60,649 bases of DNA from Hortaea werneckii. Its lineage: Eukaryota; Ascomycota; Dothideomycetes; Mycosphaerellales; Teratosphaeriaceae. Below are positions 43,134 to 53,759 of the stretch, piece after piece. The position numbers and the translations under genes are program-made. Numbering within the stretch: the stretch's first letter is position 1; each line of letters starts with the position of its first letter. The stretch lies in contig JBAOKB010000010.1 of NCBI GenBank assembly GCA_037044905.1, forward strand, positions 1-60,649. Direction: 5' to 3'. The notes beneath the pieces were generated by a model, which was not told the origin of the DNA, searched no databases, and was given only the letters and a program-made list of their open reading frames with translations.

Positions 43134-46100
43134 ATGAACATTTCCTCCCTCGCCGTCGGCCAGAAGATCGAACTGAATGATGGCCGTCTTGCCCAAGTTC
43201 GCTTTGTAGGCACGACACATTTCCAGACCGGCGACTGGGTTGGCGTCCAGCTTGAGGAAGCGACGGGGAAGAACGATGGCTCCGTCAAGGGAGAACGGTA
43301 TTTCGACTGCGAGCAGGGATATGGAATGTTCCTGCGGCCGGCCGGTGTGCGGCAGGTAGTCGAGGATGCAAAGCCAAAGGCGAGACCGGGAGTGGCAGCG
43401 AAAGGAAGGCCTGTCAGTGGAGCACATTCAGCAGTCAATGGCTTGAAAAGGCAGGAGAGTGGGAGGCGCCAAAGCAACGTTCCTGCAAGTCCCACGCCGG
43501 GAGCGCGGGCGGTAAGTGGGATACGGTCGCCTGTGAAATCGCCAACGAAGCAGCTGGGAAGCAATGGGGTATCGAGTGCTACTACGTCGAGGACTAGTAC
43601 TCCGCCTACCAAGAGGCCGGCAGCAGGAGCGACTGGTACAGCTGCAAGGACAAGGACAAGCACTGGCCCCACAACTACCCCTGGAGTGAACAGACGTACC
43701 TCCACGCAGCCAGGAACAACCTCTACTGCGGCCACGAGAGGGCAGAGGTCCTCCTTGGCACCTCCTACGCCAGGCACGAGGGGTACGGCTGCCCGCGCTG
43801 TACCAGGTAGAGCGCCGCCAAGTGGAAGCGCAGCAGCTGCTCGCAGGCCAGCCGAGAAGAGGGTCAGTTCAACGGAACACAGCACGGGCGACGATAATGA
43901 CAGCGAGAAGCCGAGCGTACGCTCACCAAGAGAAACTGAAAGCCCGACACCTAGCCCAGGCGAAGAGGGCGAGCAGGAAACAGAAGAGCCAACGAAACCG
44001 AACTTTGCTCCACCGCCGATACCGTCCGAACCGCCTCAGCAGACTTCAAGATCTAGACGACCATCATCACCTACTGCAGCTTCTACACATTCAGGTCGCA
44101 CCATAAGGAGTACTGCTGCGTCCAATAGGCAAATTGAAGAATTGGAAGCGAAGGTACGATTGTTGGAACGAAAGAGGCAAGAAGACCGTGATGTGCAGAA
44201 GCAGCTGGAGCAGGCGCATCAAGAGCGAGATCAGTACAAAGGTATCATCGAGAAGCTACAGACGAAGGTTCGGCCGTTGCAGCATGAGAATGCCGAGTTG
44301 AAACAGTCTTTAAACGAGACTGAAGCACGATTCGCAGACATCGAAGCCATCCAAGCAGAACATGACAGCGTGATGGAGCTTGCCACATTGGATCGAGAAG
44401 TCGCTGAAGAGAGGGCTGAAGGACTTCAAGCAGAGCTAGATGCATTAAGAGCTAAGAACGAAGAGATGGAACTCGAATTGGAGGTCCTACGTGACGAGAA
44501 TGGTGAGTTGAGCAAGGAAATGAGTCCGGAAGAGAGAACTAGCGCCGGCTGGTTGCAGATGGAGAAGAGCAATGAGCGATTGCGGGAGGCCTTGCTGCGG
44601 CTGCGGGATCTTACGCAGGACAAGGAGACGGAGCTCAAAGAGCAGATTCAGAGCCTTGAAGACCAAGTCAAGGAGATGGATGTTGTCAGGAATGGGTACG
44701 ACGAGACGCGAGAGAAGCTCCTCCGCAGTGAGGCCGACACGAATGACCTTCGCCAACAGCTGGAAGCTGCGCTGGAGTCCGAAGAGATGATTGAGGAACT
44801 CACCGAACGCAACGGCCGACTGGAAGCGCATCTGGGACAACTGCGGACTACGATCGAAGAGTTGGAGGATCTGCGCGAGTTGAATGATGAGCTTGAGGTC
44901 AACCACATTGAGCAGGAGAAGCAATTGCAGGAAGAGATTGACTTCAAAGACTCCATCCTTCTGGATCGCGAACGCACGGCGAAGCAACAGCAGGAAGCGC
45001 TCGACGAGGCGGATTACACCATCACGCGCTACCGTGGCCTAGTCAGCCAAATGCAGAAGGATATCGCGGACATGCAGGCATCGAAGCAGCTCTCCGAGAC
45101 GGAAGCCGCGGATCTCAATAGCAAGTCGCGCGCTATGCTCGATCTGAACATGAAGCTACAGACCAGCGCCTCGAAGACCCAAGTCAAGACGCTCGATCTC
45201 GAGCTGCGCAAACTGGAAGCGCAGGAGGCAGGCGAGCATCTGGCTATTGTCCAGCTGTTCTTGCCGGAAGCCTTCCACGCCGAACGCGATAGTGTGCTTG
45301 CACTGCTGAGGTTCAAGCGCATCGGCTTCAAGGCTGGTCTTGTGCAGAGCTTCATTAAAGAACGCGTTGAATCCTTCGGCACTAGGGGTCAAGATGAGGA
45401 CGTCTTCGCCGCCTGCGACGTCGCAGATAAGCTGACTTGGATCGCCGGTATGAGCGAGCGCTTCGTCAACTCCATCTGTGGATGTAGTGTCGAGGACTTT
45501 GCGAAGTATGAGGGTGCGCTGTATGAGTTGGAGCCGGTGGAACGGGCTTTGAACGCTTATATTGATGGCTTGAGGAGGGAAGAGGTTAGGGAGAAGGACT
45601 GGGCTGAGGAGCTGCAGAGGAGCATTGCGGTCATGAGCCATCTCGCAGAGGTGCATGTCAAGGATGATTTGCCAAGCCAGGCCGATGCGTTGATGATGCA
45701 AACGAATTGTGTGCAAGGTCTGCTTGAGTCGGCGGCGAGCGCACTAGGATTGATGAAGGGTATGGTTGCGAAGAATGTGAGCCCCGATGAGGATGATGAT
45801 AGCGATGACGACGAGGGCAGTGCTTCGGATTTGGCCATCATTTTGAACCGGGCAGAGGCGCTGGTGTCTCATTCCCGAAACGCAAAGGTGATGGCGGGCA
45901 AGACGCATCGGGCATTGATGGATCTCTTGCAACGGTCTTTGACTCTGGATACTTCGCACACCGAAGCCTTCGACAGTGTTGAAGACGCGACGGAGGCCAT
46001 TACCAAGTATACACGCCAAGCTGGCGAAGCCCTCCAGGAGCTTTTCGGCGAAGAAGGCCGGAATGAGCCTTTCACCACCGACGAAGTCGCCAGCGCCCTG

Positions 46101-47126
46101 TCACGAACCGCCACGTCTACTTTCTCCCTCCCGTCATCAGAAGCTGGGCCCTTCTCCGCTCTGGCCAACAAGCTCCGCTCCCTCACCGACATGCTTGCAG
46201 ACCTAGCCCAGCTCCCGACCGACCTCGACAACACCGTCGAGTTCGAGCGCGCACCAGCGCCCTGGGTCGCGCGTGCTACCGAGCTGAAGCAGACGAAAAT
46301 CACCAACATCGACACGGAAGCCGAGCTGGCCCGCACACTTGAGGACCTCCGCGCCAAGGACGTCGCGATCCGGGAGAAGGAGACGGAGCTGGAGGAGCAA
46401 AGCGTACGGATCGAGATGCTCGAGGCGCGGATGAAGGACGCGAGCAAACGTTCTGCGAAGATCGCCGAGCTCGAACGAGCCCTGCACGAGGCTAAGGAAG
46501 ACCAGAAGCTGGCCCGCGCAGAGCTGGGTAAAGCGAAACAGGATGCGGAAAATCAGGTCGACAGGGTGCGGGAGGAAATGGGTCGTTTGGCTGAGGAAAG
46601 CAGGAAAGGCGGCGCCGGTGCCGGCGGTAACGAATCAGAGGATGGCGCCATGGGCGCTGGGACGCGGTCGACGATGAAGAGACAGGAATTCCAAATCACG
46701 AGTCTCGAAGCCGCGATCCGCTATCTGAAGGAAGAGAACCATAGGCTTCGCCTCCCACCTGCCGATTCGCCGCTCTCGATCCGCTCGACGTTGGACTGGC
46801 TCCATGAGCCGCTGCTTGCTCAGCCTGCTTCCGCCTCTGCTCGACGCAACAAGCAGGCTGCCGTGCAAAAGGAAGGTAAAGATGCGTTGCAGGAAATGCT
46901 GCGTTTGGCTGCTAGGCCGCAGACGGTGGACCTGACGAAGTTGCCGGAGAATAAGTTGGCCTGGCGTCCTGCGAAGCAGACCCCGCGGTGGAATGTGGAG
47001 AAGAGGAAGGAGGAGTGGGCGGGGATGAGGGAGTGGCAGAGGGAAATTGTGAGGAAGGGTGGTGGTGGGAGAGTGAAGGCTTTGAACCGAGAAGTTCTCC
47101 GGGAGGGACAGAGTGGTCAAGCCTAG
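43134..47126 (+). CDS. Dynactin p150Glued subunit
   Basis: A single long exon encodes 1330 residues. The CAP-Gly domain (about 1-72) has the EB1/tubulin-tail binding core GKNDGS (45-50) and GYGMFLRP. A basic Ser/Thr/Pro-rich region (80-330) follows, as in other p150 proteins, where it adds microtubule affinity. Heptad-rich coiled coil covers roughly 330-680 (CC1, dynein intermediate-chain binding). The dynactin p150 central domain lies about 700-1000, with EAGEHLAIVQLFLPEAFHAERDSVLALLRFKRIGFKA at its start. A second coiled coil (about 1110-1190) and a conserved tail follow. It links dynein to cargo and microtubules; the Neurospora orthologue is ro-3 and the yeast one NIP100. The first ATG lies just before the CAP-Gly domain. 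It is convergent with the Spo22 gene, with stops 175 bp apart. Confidence 0.95.
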   Translation: MNISSLAVGQKIELNDGRLAQVRFVGTTHFQTGDWVGVQLEEATGKNDGSVKGERYFDCEQGYGMFLRPAGVRQVVEDAKPKARPGVAAKGRPVSGAHSAVNGLKRQESGRRQSNVPASPTPGARAVSGIRSPVKSPTKQLGSNGVSSATTSRTSTPPTKRPAAGATGTAARTRTSTGPTTTPGVNRRTSTQPGTTSTAATRGQRSSLAPPTPGTRGTAARAVPGRAPPSGSAAAARRPAEKRVSSTEHSTGDDNDSEKPSVRSPRETESPTPSPGEEGEQETEEPTKPNFAPPPIPSEPPQQTSRSRRPSSPTAASTHSGRTIRSTAASNRQIEELEAKVRLLERKRQEDRDVQKQLEQAHQERDQYKGIIEKLQTKVRPLQHENAELKQSLNETEARFADIEAIQAEHDSVMELATLDREVAEERAEGLQAELDALRAKNEEMELELEVLRDENGELSKEMSPEERTSAGWLQMEKSNERLREALLRLRDLTQDKETELKEQIQSLEDQVKEMDVVRNGYDETREKLLRSEADTNDLRQQLEAALESEEMIEELTERNGRLEAHLGQLRTTIEELEDLRELNDELEVNHIEQEKQLQEEIDFKDSILLDRERTAKQQQEALDEADYTITRYRGLVSQMQKDIADMQASKQLSETEAADLNSKSRAMLDLNMKLQTSASKTQVKTLDLELRKLEAQEAGEHLAIVQLFLPEAFHAERDSVLALLRFKRIGFKAGLVQSFIKERVESFGTRGQDEDVFAACDVADKLTWIAGMSERFVNSICGCSVEDFAKYEGALYELEPVERALNAYIDGLRREEVREKDWAEELQRSIAVMSHLAEVHVKDDLPSQADALMMQTNCVQGLLESAASALGLMKGMVAKNVSPDEDDDSDDDEGSASDLAIILNRAEALVSHSRNAKVMAGKTHRALMDLLQRSLTLDTSHTEAFDSVEDATEAITKYTRQAGEALQELFGEEGRNEPFTTDEVASALSRTATSTFSLPSSEAGPFSALANKLRSLTDMLADLAQLPTDLDNTVEFERAPAPWVARATELKQTKITNIDTEAELARTLEDLRAKDVAIREKETELEEQSVRIEMLEARMKDASKRSAKIAELERALHEAKEDQKLARAELGKAKQDAENQVDRVREEMGRLAEESRKGGAGAGGNESEDGAMGAGTRSTMKRQEFQITSLEAAIRYLKEENHRLRLPPADSPLSIRSTLDWLHEPLLAQPASASARRNKQAAVQKEGKDALQEMLRLAARPQTVDLTKLPENKLAWRPAKQTPRWNVEKRKEEWAGMREWQREIVRKGGGGRVKALNREVLREGQSGQA

Positions 47127-47301
47127 AAGACCCTTTTTTTCTTGTTATTTGGATCGAAAAGATATACCCCTCACCCAATACAAAGCGATCTACTTGCACT
47201 ATTTGTCCATCATTCCCTCCACTTATCGAATCACAAGGGTTCACCCCTTTCGCTAACAAGCAAGCAAGTTTTAAGATCACATCACAGGTTCGCAATCCCT
47301 C

Positions 47302-50300
47302 TTACTGCCTTCTCCTCCCCATCCTGCTTTCCGCGACCTTTCGTTTCGCCGTCAGATGAGCGTGCAAGGACCCATTATCATCCGCGTAATAAGCGAGCTC
47401 CAAGGCAGCATCGGCCCATGATTGGCACCCTCCATAGTCCCCGGTCGCCAGACAATCAATAGCTTTATTGAAAGCCATAGTCGCAAGCCAGGTAAGCTCT
47501 ACGGCGGGATACACTTCCGCCTCGTTGGTATACCCCTTGCGAGCGATTGCAGCAGCTTGCTCGACTAGCTTGAGCGCCAGCCCGTTATCCTGGTCGTGAA
47601 GATGCATGGAAAAAGCTAGACGCAGCCAGCGGCTCATTTTGACGATGTCTCGATCCTTTTTCCATGTCTCGTTGATACAGCGCTGCAAGAGCTGCGGGAT
47701 GCGAGATGTGGCCTGAGGTCCGAGTTCGATGCTCGGAGCTTGCTGGTGGATGATCAGGATGAGGTCGGCGAGACTATCCCATTGGTCACCGTCTCCTGAG
47801 AATTTGAGGAATATATTGAAGGCTTGGTTAAGCTGCTGCCATTGGTGGAGGTGAAGGATGGCCTCGAGGTCGAACTTAAGCAATTGGAATAGTCTTGATG
47901 ATCGGATTGCGGATTCTTTATCCGTGGTCGCGTCTCCCATCCGGATCTTCTTAATTTCACCGATGTCAGCTTGGAAGGACGCAATTTCTTGTCGAGCTTG
48001 CAGGTACATTCGCCGACCGTATTCGTGGTCGTCAACCGCTGACCTTGCAAGTACTATGAGACCGCAAGCGGAAAGAAAATGACACGAGGACTTGCGCCTT
48101 AGAACGTCTTCGGCATGCATTGCCCCACCGTCGTTGGGATAGCAATCTAGAAAGCGAATACAGACGGTCAGAAGCCGAACAAGGTATTCAGGATGAACGG
48201 TGTCGCAGAATTTTAGAGCCAAGTTGTAGGCGTTTTTGCTCCACCACTGTATCTCTACTCCCCACTGGTCGTCCGTGCCTTGGCGGAGCACTTTGACATT
48301 ATCCCTTGCTCGTTCGAAGAGACTTACAATCTCTTCCATGGCTTCATTCGACGAGCTTCCTTCGGACTCAAGCTCTTTCATCATTAGTCGTGCTGTACAT
48401 CTGAGGAGCGAAGGCAGGTGAGTTCCACGCAACTGCTTATCTAGGAGACGTTGCAGGCCGAGCACTGCCAGATGTCGAGACCTGACCTGCTCTGCTTCCA
48501 GAATACAAGCATACAAACAAGAGGGATCCTTGTCTGCGTTTTTGGAGAGGGCATGTAGGCTGTCGTCGGCCAATTCGTTGTCTCCTGACTTCAGTGCGAT
48601 TTTGAAAGCTAGGTAGCGGGACATGGCCTCGTTCTGGCACGAGGATGGCATGCTGTAGTACGCCTCCCGCGCAGCAGGAACATCCTCCCGAGCCAAAGCC
48701 GTTACGATAGCCTTTCGCCATATTTTTGCCTTGTTCAGAAGGCCAGCGCTGTCGAACATGGGATGCTGAAGCAGTTTCTGCCAGTTTTCAGCGGCTTGTA
48801 ATCCGTGCCTATCAGCATTCTTCCAGATAAGTGTTTGTGCAGCGTGAGTTGCCTTGGCTGAGAGTGGTGTCTTCATGTGCCTGTACAGTACTTCAAGCAA
48901 ATCATGAAAGCTGTCGATGGCTTCAACGGCGTCTATGTCATTCGAAGTCGTTGCAAACAAGCTGTAGGTGACAACAGTTCTTTCGATCCTGTCTAGGGTC
49001 ATTGCGTTCGATTCTGAGAAATCAGCAACATCTGCCACGAGTCTGTCAGATGCAAGGTGTTTCAATGCCGTGAGCGCACACATGGTGTTATACCGCTTTG
49101 CTTGATGTATCGCCTGCATGATGCTGCCTTCACGTCAGCGATCAATTTCGACGTGATTAGATCTGTGACTTACGTCTTGAACCCCTTATCTGTGATAATT
49201 GTCAACCTAATGACCCTTTCTAGGCCAATGTTGAGCTGGTCGATGTCAACTGGATTGCTGTTGATCAACAAACGAAGACGCATCAGCGCTAAGGCCACAC
49301 GGTTGCTCATCCCATGTGACTTCTCCAGGTCTTCAATTATATTCATTGCACTAAGGCGGCTACCAGCGTTCCCGGTCTGTGATAGAAGAGCGTCTATCAT
49401 TGTTGTAGCGATGGCAAGGCGAAGCTCAGAAGCATAGGGACTCAAGTCTTCCTGCTCACAATAATCCAGCGCCGCGACTGCCCTCTCGCACCACTTGATG
49501 GCTAGGTCGGTATTTTTGAGGTCTGCGGCAGACTTTGCAGCCTCGTGTAATGAATCCGCAGCATTCTCGGCCAAGTCAGACGACAGAGTGAGCGCATCAG
49601 GGCTAACTTTCGAGAAGAAATGGTCGGCCACATCGAGCCGGCCCCCTTTCCATGCGTGAGTTACACGCAGAAGATAATACTCACATTTGAGTCTGCCGAA
49701 TACGCGCTGGTCATCGTTTTCGTTCCTCTCAGTGAATTGTGTGAGGTAGACAATTTGTTCATCTGGCTCAGACTTTCCCACATACTCTGAGCACCGCTCG
49801 AAGACTTTGGATGCCAGTTCTAGCTGCCCATGGGCAAGACACGAACGACATGCCTTGTTCGCGATTTTGAACGAGCGTATCAGCTGACTCTGGCTGCTCT
49901 CATGATTTGCGGAAGCACGGCGCGCAGTATCAATCAAAAGGAAGGCGAATACCCTTAGACGGACAACGAGGGCCGATGTGTCGTGACTTTCCATCCCGAC
50001 ATCCTGCTGAATCTCTTCCTCACGAAGAAAATTGGTCGCAGCGTTCCAGAGCTGGATACCAAGCGTGTCCAAAGCTTCGGCCTTTCCAGCGAGTGGCGTC
50101 GAGGAAGGAAGTGGAAATGCGCGCTTGATAGTCTCCTCAACTTCATCTTCGAAGCTTTTCGACGGATTTGTGCGGTCTTTCAGCAACTGGTGCGCAGTTT
50201 CGGCGAGCTCTTCGATCTATCAATAACTCAATCGCTACGAATGCTTCAAGGCTTCGGCTTACCGAGGATCTTCTTCACTCGCTTGGTGTCAGCGTTCTTC

Positions 50301-50323
50301 TTGATGGCACCTAGCTGAGCCAT
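47302..50323 (-). CDS. SPO22: Meiosis-specific TPR protein Spo22/Zip4
   Basis: Exons 50323-50263, 50209-49174 and 49123-47302 (introns of 53 and 50 nt) give 972 residues. Exon 2 carries the conserved N-terminal block TIKRAFPLPSSTPLAGKAEALDTLGIQLWNAATNF, typical of Spo22/Zip4 proteins. Beyond it the protein is a long array of degenerate TPR helices (for example NTDLAIKWCERAVAALDYCEQ and DVPAAREAYYSMPSSCQNEAM). Zip4 is a scaffold of the ZMM group, which directs class I crossovers and synaptonemal-complex assembly, and is expressed in meiosis. Exon 1 is short (MAQLGAIKKNADTKRVKKIL). I chose the acceptor at 50210 because it keeps the frame. An intact copy implies selection for meiosis, at least until recently. 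Confidence 0.88.
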
Positions 50324-52249
50324 TGACTGCCAAATTCCAGATCGATGTTTCGCTCCTGAAGAGTTCCCTCCGTCTGTGTGTGTGAATGTGTGCCAGGTCA
50401 CCAAATTTGAGGTTCGTGTGCCCCGAGTAGGGCGAGAGAAGACGGCACAGGTGATGGAGTGAGGTCAAAATAAAGATCAGAGATACCACTTGGGCACAGT
50501 CGCGGCTTCCTCATGAACCGGATTCTGCCTAAGCCGATGATCACAATACAAGCTGCCTCAGAACGAGAAATACATATGCCTTAGGTACCTTACCTTCCCC
50601 TACATTTTGCAAAGATGGCTCACCGCGATTTACGAGTCTTCACGGCACTCTCATCAGCCATTGTGATTGAAACGCCCACAGCCATACCCAAAAGTACGTC
50701 TTGAGCATGGAAGAAGCGTCAGCCATCGCATCTTATTGGACGCGTGATATCTGCCTCTCGAGGGCGTAGTCCGATATTCAGGTCGGAGAAGATGGCAAGG
50801 TCCAAGAATCCTTTCACAGCCTTTTCACGTTTGACGCCGGACAAGATCGGACAGCCACATCCCGGCACTCCTGCCTTGCGTTCCAGGCGGTGTTTCGTCT
50901 CAAGGATAGCATGCGTACCGATCTCAGCTCACCGTACGCATTCGAGAGAAAACAGTCCAAGGACACGTCGGCACATATCCAATGCTCACTTGACCGATTG
51001 CCGCCAAAGCCTTAGAAGCTCACAGGTCTCTTTGAGGTCGTAGAACGTCGCCACCGCTACGAGCGTTTCAGGTCAAGGTGAACCATGCCGATTGACTTCA
51101 CCATCCTCTCCCCGGGCCAACTCGACTTTCTTTTCGGCTTGCTAAAGCATCTCGAATGCCAGGTGCGCGGATTGCGCATGTGACAGTCCTTACTCCAAAC
51201 CCTTCGGTCCAAAGGTAAATGACGTGCGTGACCATCCCCTTTCACGCGGCATGTACCATTAGAGCTGGTGATTCAGGTGCACTTGAATCTGCGTATTCGA
51301 AATGAAGCTCTCAGCCGGTTGGCCGAACCGGGCATTCTCCCCTCGCTGAAGATCGACAAGGACAGAGGAAGCTCCACGCAAGAGCGACTTTCCTCCGAAT
51401 CATCAACATTGTACAGCATGAGGAAGCCCCAAGGCTTCACACCGGGTAATCCAAGGGCGCCAACCATGCCAAACAGACTCGGTAATAACACGGTTAAGAC
51501 AAGCCGCCAACCTAAAACGCCGAAAGCAGGCCAGAGCCTAGAAATCTGGGGATGGGGGCATCTTCCGATCGCAGCGTTTGCACTCGCCAAGTCACGCTGC
51601 AAACAGGTATGGATCATGCTGCTACTGCCTATTAGGGGAACATTCTCTTACACGACGCTGTTGGGGCTGTGTCCACGTCTGGCTGCCCATGGATTTCACG
51701 CGGGGGCGTTTGATCAGGATTGCAAGATGCCCGCCGTCCACTTTTTGATCGAGATGTTGCCCTGCCGTGACGCCGAACCCTAAGGTCCTTGGGATGTTCT
51801 TGAAGCTGGGCGCCGTGTAGACAAAAACATTGATTCCAAGCGTGCCAAAGTCACGGCCTCCTTTCTAGGACGACGCCAGGGTGTTGGGTGTCACGACTGT
51901 CTTAGCAAAGCTGGGCGCCGCAAAAGCGCCTCCGTAATGTCTGCGTAGGCGTCACCTCTGCTTCAGGACTCGGGTGCACATCATTGGCTCCGACTTTGCT
52001 ATTGTCTTGGCGGCCAAGATTCCAAGTGCACTTGGCGTGTCCTGGCGACTGTCATGGTAAGAAGAACTCATCCACCACCGTCTCGTCGCCAAGCACGCGG
52101 CGAGGCGGTGGTAGAGGTCATCAGCGCTATACATATGATCCCTCTCCGCCCTGCAGGCGCTGGCCTGCTCCTCCCAGCGACCGCGTTAATGCCGTAAACG
52201 AGTTCATTCATTCCTCCAACCATTCAAGGCTACACAAACAGCACTCGAC
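50324..52249. other. 1.9 kb intergenic region, no recognisable gene
   Basis: This lies between divergent starts of Spo22 and a membrane protein. One 114-codon minus frame (51273-51617) has a faintly transporter-like stretch (GWRLVLTVLLPSLFGMVGAL) but no start context, no continuing exons and stops in the expected flanks; a decayed transporter relic is possible but unproven. The 13-mer AAGCTGGGCGCCG occurs twice about 100 bp apart (near 51806 and 51908). Confidence 0.4.
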
Positions 52250-53158
52250 ATGAGGGAGGACGCCTTGGCACCAAGCAGTCATCACGCTGGGCAACAACCA
52301 CCCTCATCGCAGAATCCCTTCGCCTCCCCAGGTGCGAGTCCGATCCAGCAACCAAAGCCATGCGCTCAACCACCCCAAAGCCTAACGGCTGCACGACATG
52401 AGACAGCATATGGCCAATGGAATGCAGCACATGATCAATCGCCGCGTCGCACGCCACCATACGATACCTCGAAGGCACATTCCATGTCTTCGGGCGATAG
52501 CACGCAAATGTCTTCTTTCGACCTAGAAAAGAGCAGCATAGCCCAGGAGCAAGCGCCGCCGGCCAGACGCACTGAAAGGGATCCGGAAAAGGCTGCGCGG
52601 AGTTCGAGACGGAGCACACAGCGGCAAGCGAACATGGGCGACTCCATAAGTCTGACCTATTCCGACGACGACTACGACGAAGACGATGGGAGGAGGACAC
52701 AAGAGAAGAAGGCGGTTCAGATTCTGGCATATCTTGCGGGACCGTGTGTCGTACTGTCCTTTCTGAATTGCTTCTGGGCCATCATCTCACTCATCCTGAC
52801 CCTGTTCACGCAGCCGGTACGGCTTTGCGCACGGCGACCGAGCTTTGGTCAGCAGTTGGGTGGATTACTAGGCCCTGCCCTAAACCTCCAGCTAAAGTCT
52901 ATTTACACGCCATTGAAGCCACACGCCAACGAAGACATGTCCTACCACAGCTTCGCGTTGGTCATGGTCCATATCCTCTCGCCGTTCCTAAGCTTCGTGC
53001 TGGTGTTTGTGGCGTGGGTGCTGGCTGCGTACTGGCTAGTGTCGGCTGCGGTCGGAGATCCTGCCGGGATGGACAAGCGCGACGATGGGAGAGAGTCGGT
53101 GCTGTCCCTCAGAGGATGGTGGGAATATTGGCTCATGAGATGTGTTCGGGACGAATGA
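52250..53158 (+). CDS. Uncharacterised two-helix membrane protein
   Basis: A single exon encodes 302 residues. Residues 1-150 are Pro/Gln/Ser-rich and probably disordered, ending in an acidic patch (SDDDYDEDDGRR). Two hydrophobic segments follow: ILAYLAGPCVVLSFLNCFWAI and beyond (about 158-190), and FALVMVHILSPFLSFVLVFV and beyond (about 235-268). Between them is a short amphipathic loop with LGGLLGPALNLQLKSIY. Both ends should therefore be cytosolic. I recognise the general type as a conserved fungal membrane protein but cannot give it a function. ATG 52250 is the first in frame. Confidence 0.8.
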   Translation: MREDALAPSSHHAGQQPPSSQNPFASPGASPIQQPKPCAQPPQSLTAARHETAYGQWNAAHDQSPRRTPPYDTSKAHSMSSGDSTQMSSFDLEKSSIAQEQAPPARRTERDPEKAARSSRRSTQRQANMGDSISLTYSDDDYDEDDGRRTQEKKAVQILAYLAGPCVVLSFLNCFWAIISLILTLFTQPVRLCARRPSFGQQLGGLLGPALNLQLKSIYTPLKPHANEDMSYHSFALVMVHILSPFLSFVLVFVAWVLAAYWLVSAAVGDPAGMDKRDDGRESVLSLRGWWEYWLMRCVRDE

Positions 53159-53582
53159 ATATGCTTATGATACCCCGCAAGATGGTTTTTTCATCCGAGA
53201 GGCGTTATTTGGGTTTACAAGCGTTCAGAGATATCCTTGGGTTTAGCGCGGCGTTGGCGGGTTAGCATATCAGGTTCTTTCAGACCAGGCAGTCATGCTG
53301 AGAGTAGAGCATTCATGTGGCGGATTGCAAGTGCAAGAGCGCTTTGCGACCATCGAATTAAGATCGATTTATAATCTGTACTCTCAACATACCTTGCGAC
53401 TCACAAATTCGATGTGAAACATATCTTCTAGCACGTATTGTGAAACCATACACTGCGAACAATGGATTGTGTCTCTTGAACCAAGCATCCACGATCCTAC
53501 CGTCTCCTACGCTCCCTGTCAATATATACAATTCACGCAGCTGCTCTCTCCATCACCACATCGGCTGACAAATTCAGCCTCA
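53159..53582. other. Intergenic upstream of tRNA-Asp
   Basis: About 420 bp, no gene seen. Confidence 0.4.
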
Positions 53583-53606
53583 TCCTCGATGGTCTAGTGG
53601 CTATGA

Positions 53607-53662
53607 GTGAGTTTCACCACAATTCTCCGACTTCTATGTCCTCCCACTAACAAAGATGTTAG
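53607..53662 (+). other. Spliceosomal-type intron inside the tRNA-Asp D stem
   Basis: 56 nt with donor GTGAGT, branch consensus CACTAAC (branch A at 53650, 12 nt before the end) and acceptor GTTAG. These are the consensus signals of the mRNA introns in this window, and the length is within their range. It sits between tRNA positions 24 and 25, where tRNA endonuclease introns are not found in fungi. I see no stem between its ends that would make a bulge-helix-bulge. Confidence 0.8.
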
Positions 53663-53675
53663 TTTCCGCTTGTCA

Positions 53676-53693
53676 ATATTCCTCTTAGCAAGT
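53676..53693 (+). other. Canonical 18-nt tRNA intron at position 37/38
   Basis: It begins right after A37 and ends right before C38. The third base from its 3' end (A at 53691) can pair with T32 (53670), the cardinal anticodon-intron pair expected by the eukaryotic tRNA splicing endonuclease. Confidence 0.8.
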
Positions 53694-53743
53694 CGCGGGA
53701 GACCTGGGTTCGATTCCCAGTCGGGGAGCATCAAGCTTCATCC

Positions 53744-53759
53744 TTTTGCTTTTTTTTTT
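53744..53759 (+). terminator. Pol III T-run terminator of tRNA-Asp
   Basis: TTTT at 53744-53747, then ten T at 53750-53759, starting 16 nt after the tRNA end, a standard position and form for RNA polymerase III termination. Confidence 0.8.

Larger units (their letters stand above)
53583..53728 (+). tRNA. tRNA-Asp(GTC) interrupted by two introns
   Basis: The acceptor stem TCCTCGA (53583-53589) pairs with TCGGGGA (53721-53727), and the discriminator is G728 (short for 53728). The D arm starts TG-GTCT-AGTGGCTA (box A). The anticodon stem is TCCGC (53665-53669) with GCGGG (53695-53699), and the loop is TTGTCA..C with anticodon GTC at 53672-53674. The T arm is CTGGG-TTCGATT-CCCAG (53704-53720, box B). 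Two segments interrupt it: 53607-53662 in the D stem and 53676-53693 at the canonical 37/38 site. Removing both leaves exactly 72 nt with all stems intact and strong resemblance to fungal tRNA-Asp. Box A to box B distance is stretched to about 115 bp, which Pol III can tolerate. A standard scan may miss it or call it a pseudogene. Confidence 0.85.

Noticed and set aside
51273..51617. Possible sugar-transporter fragment on the minus strand
   Set aside because: Only one weakly hydrophobic stretch; no transporter motif and no continuing exons could be found.
53607..53662. D-stem insert as an ordinary tRNA-endonuclease intron
   Set aside because: No bulge-helix-bulge pairing seen at its ends and the position is not used by the eukaryotic endonuclease; mRNA-type splice signals fit much better.
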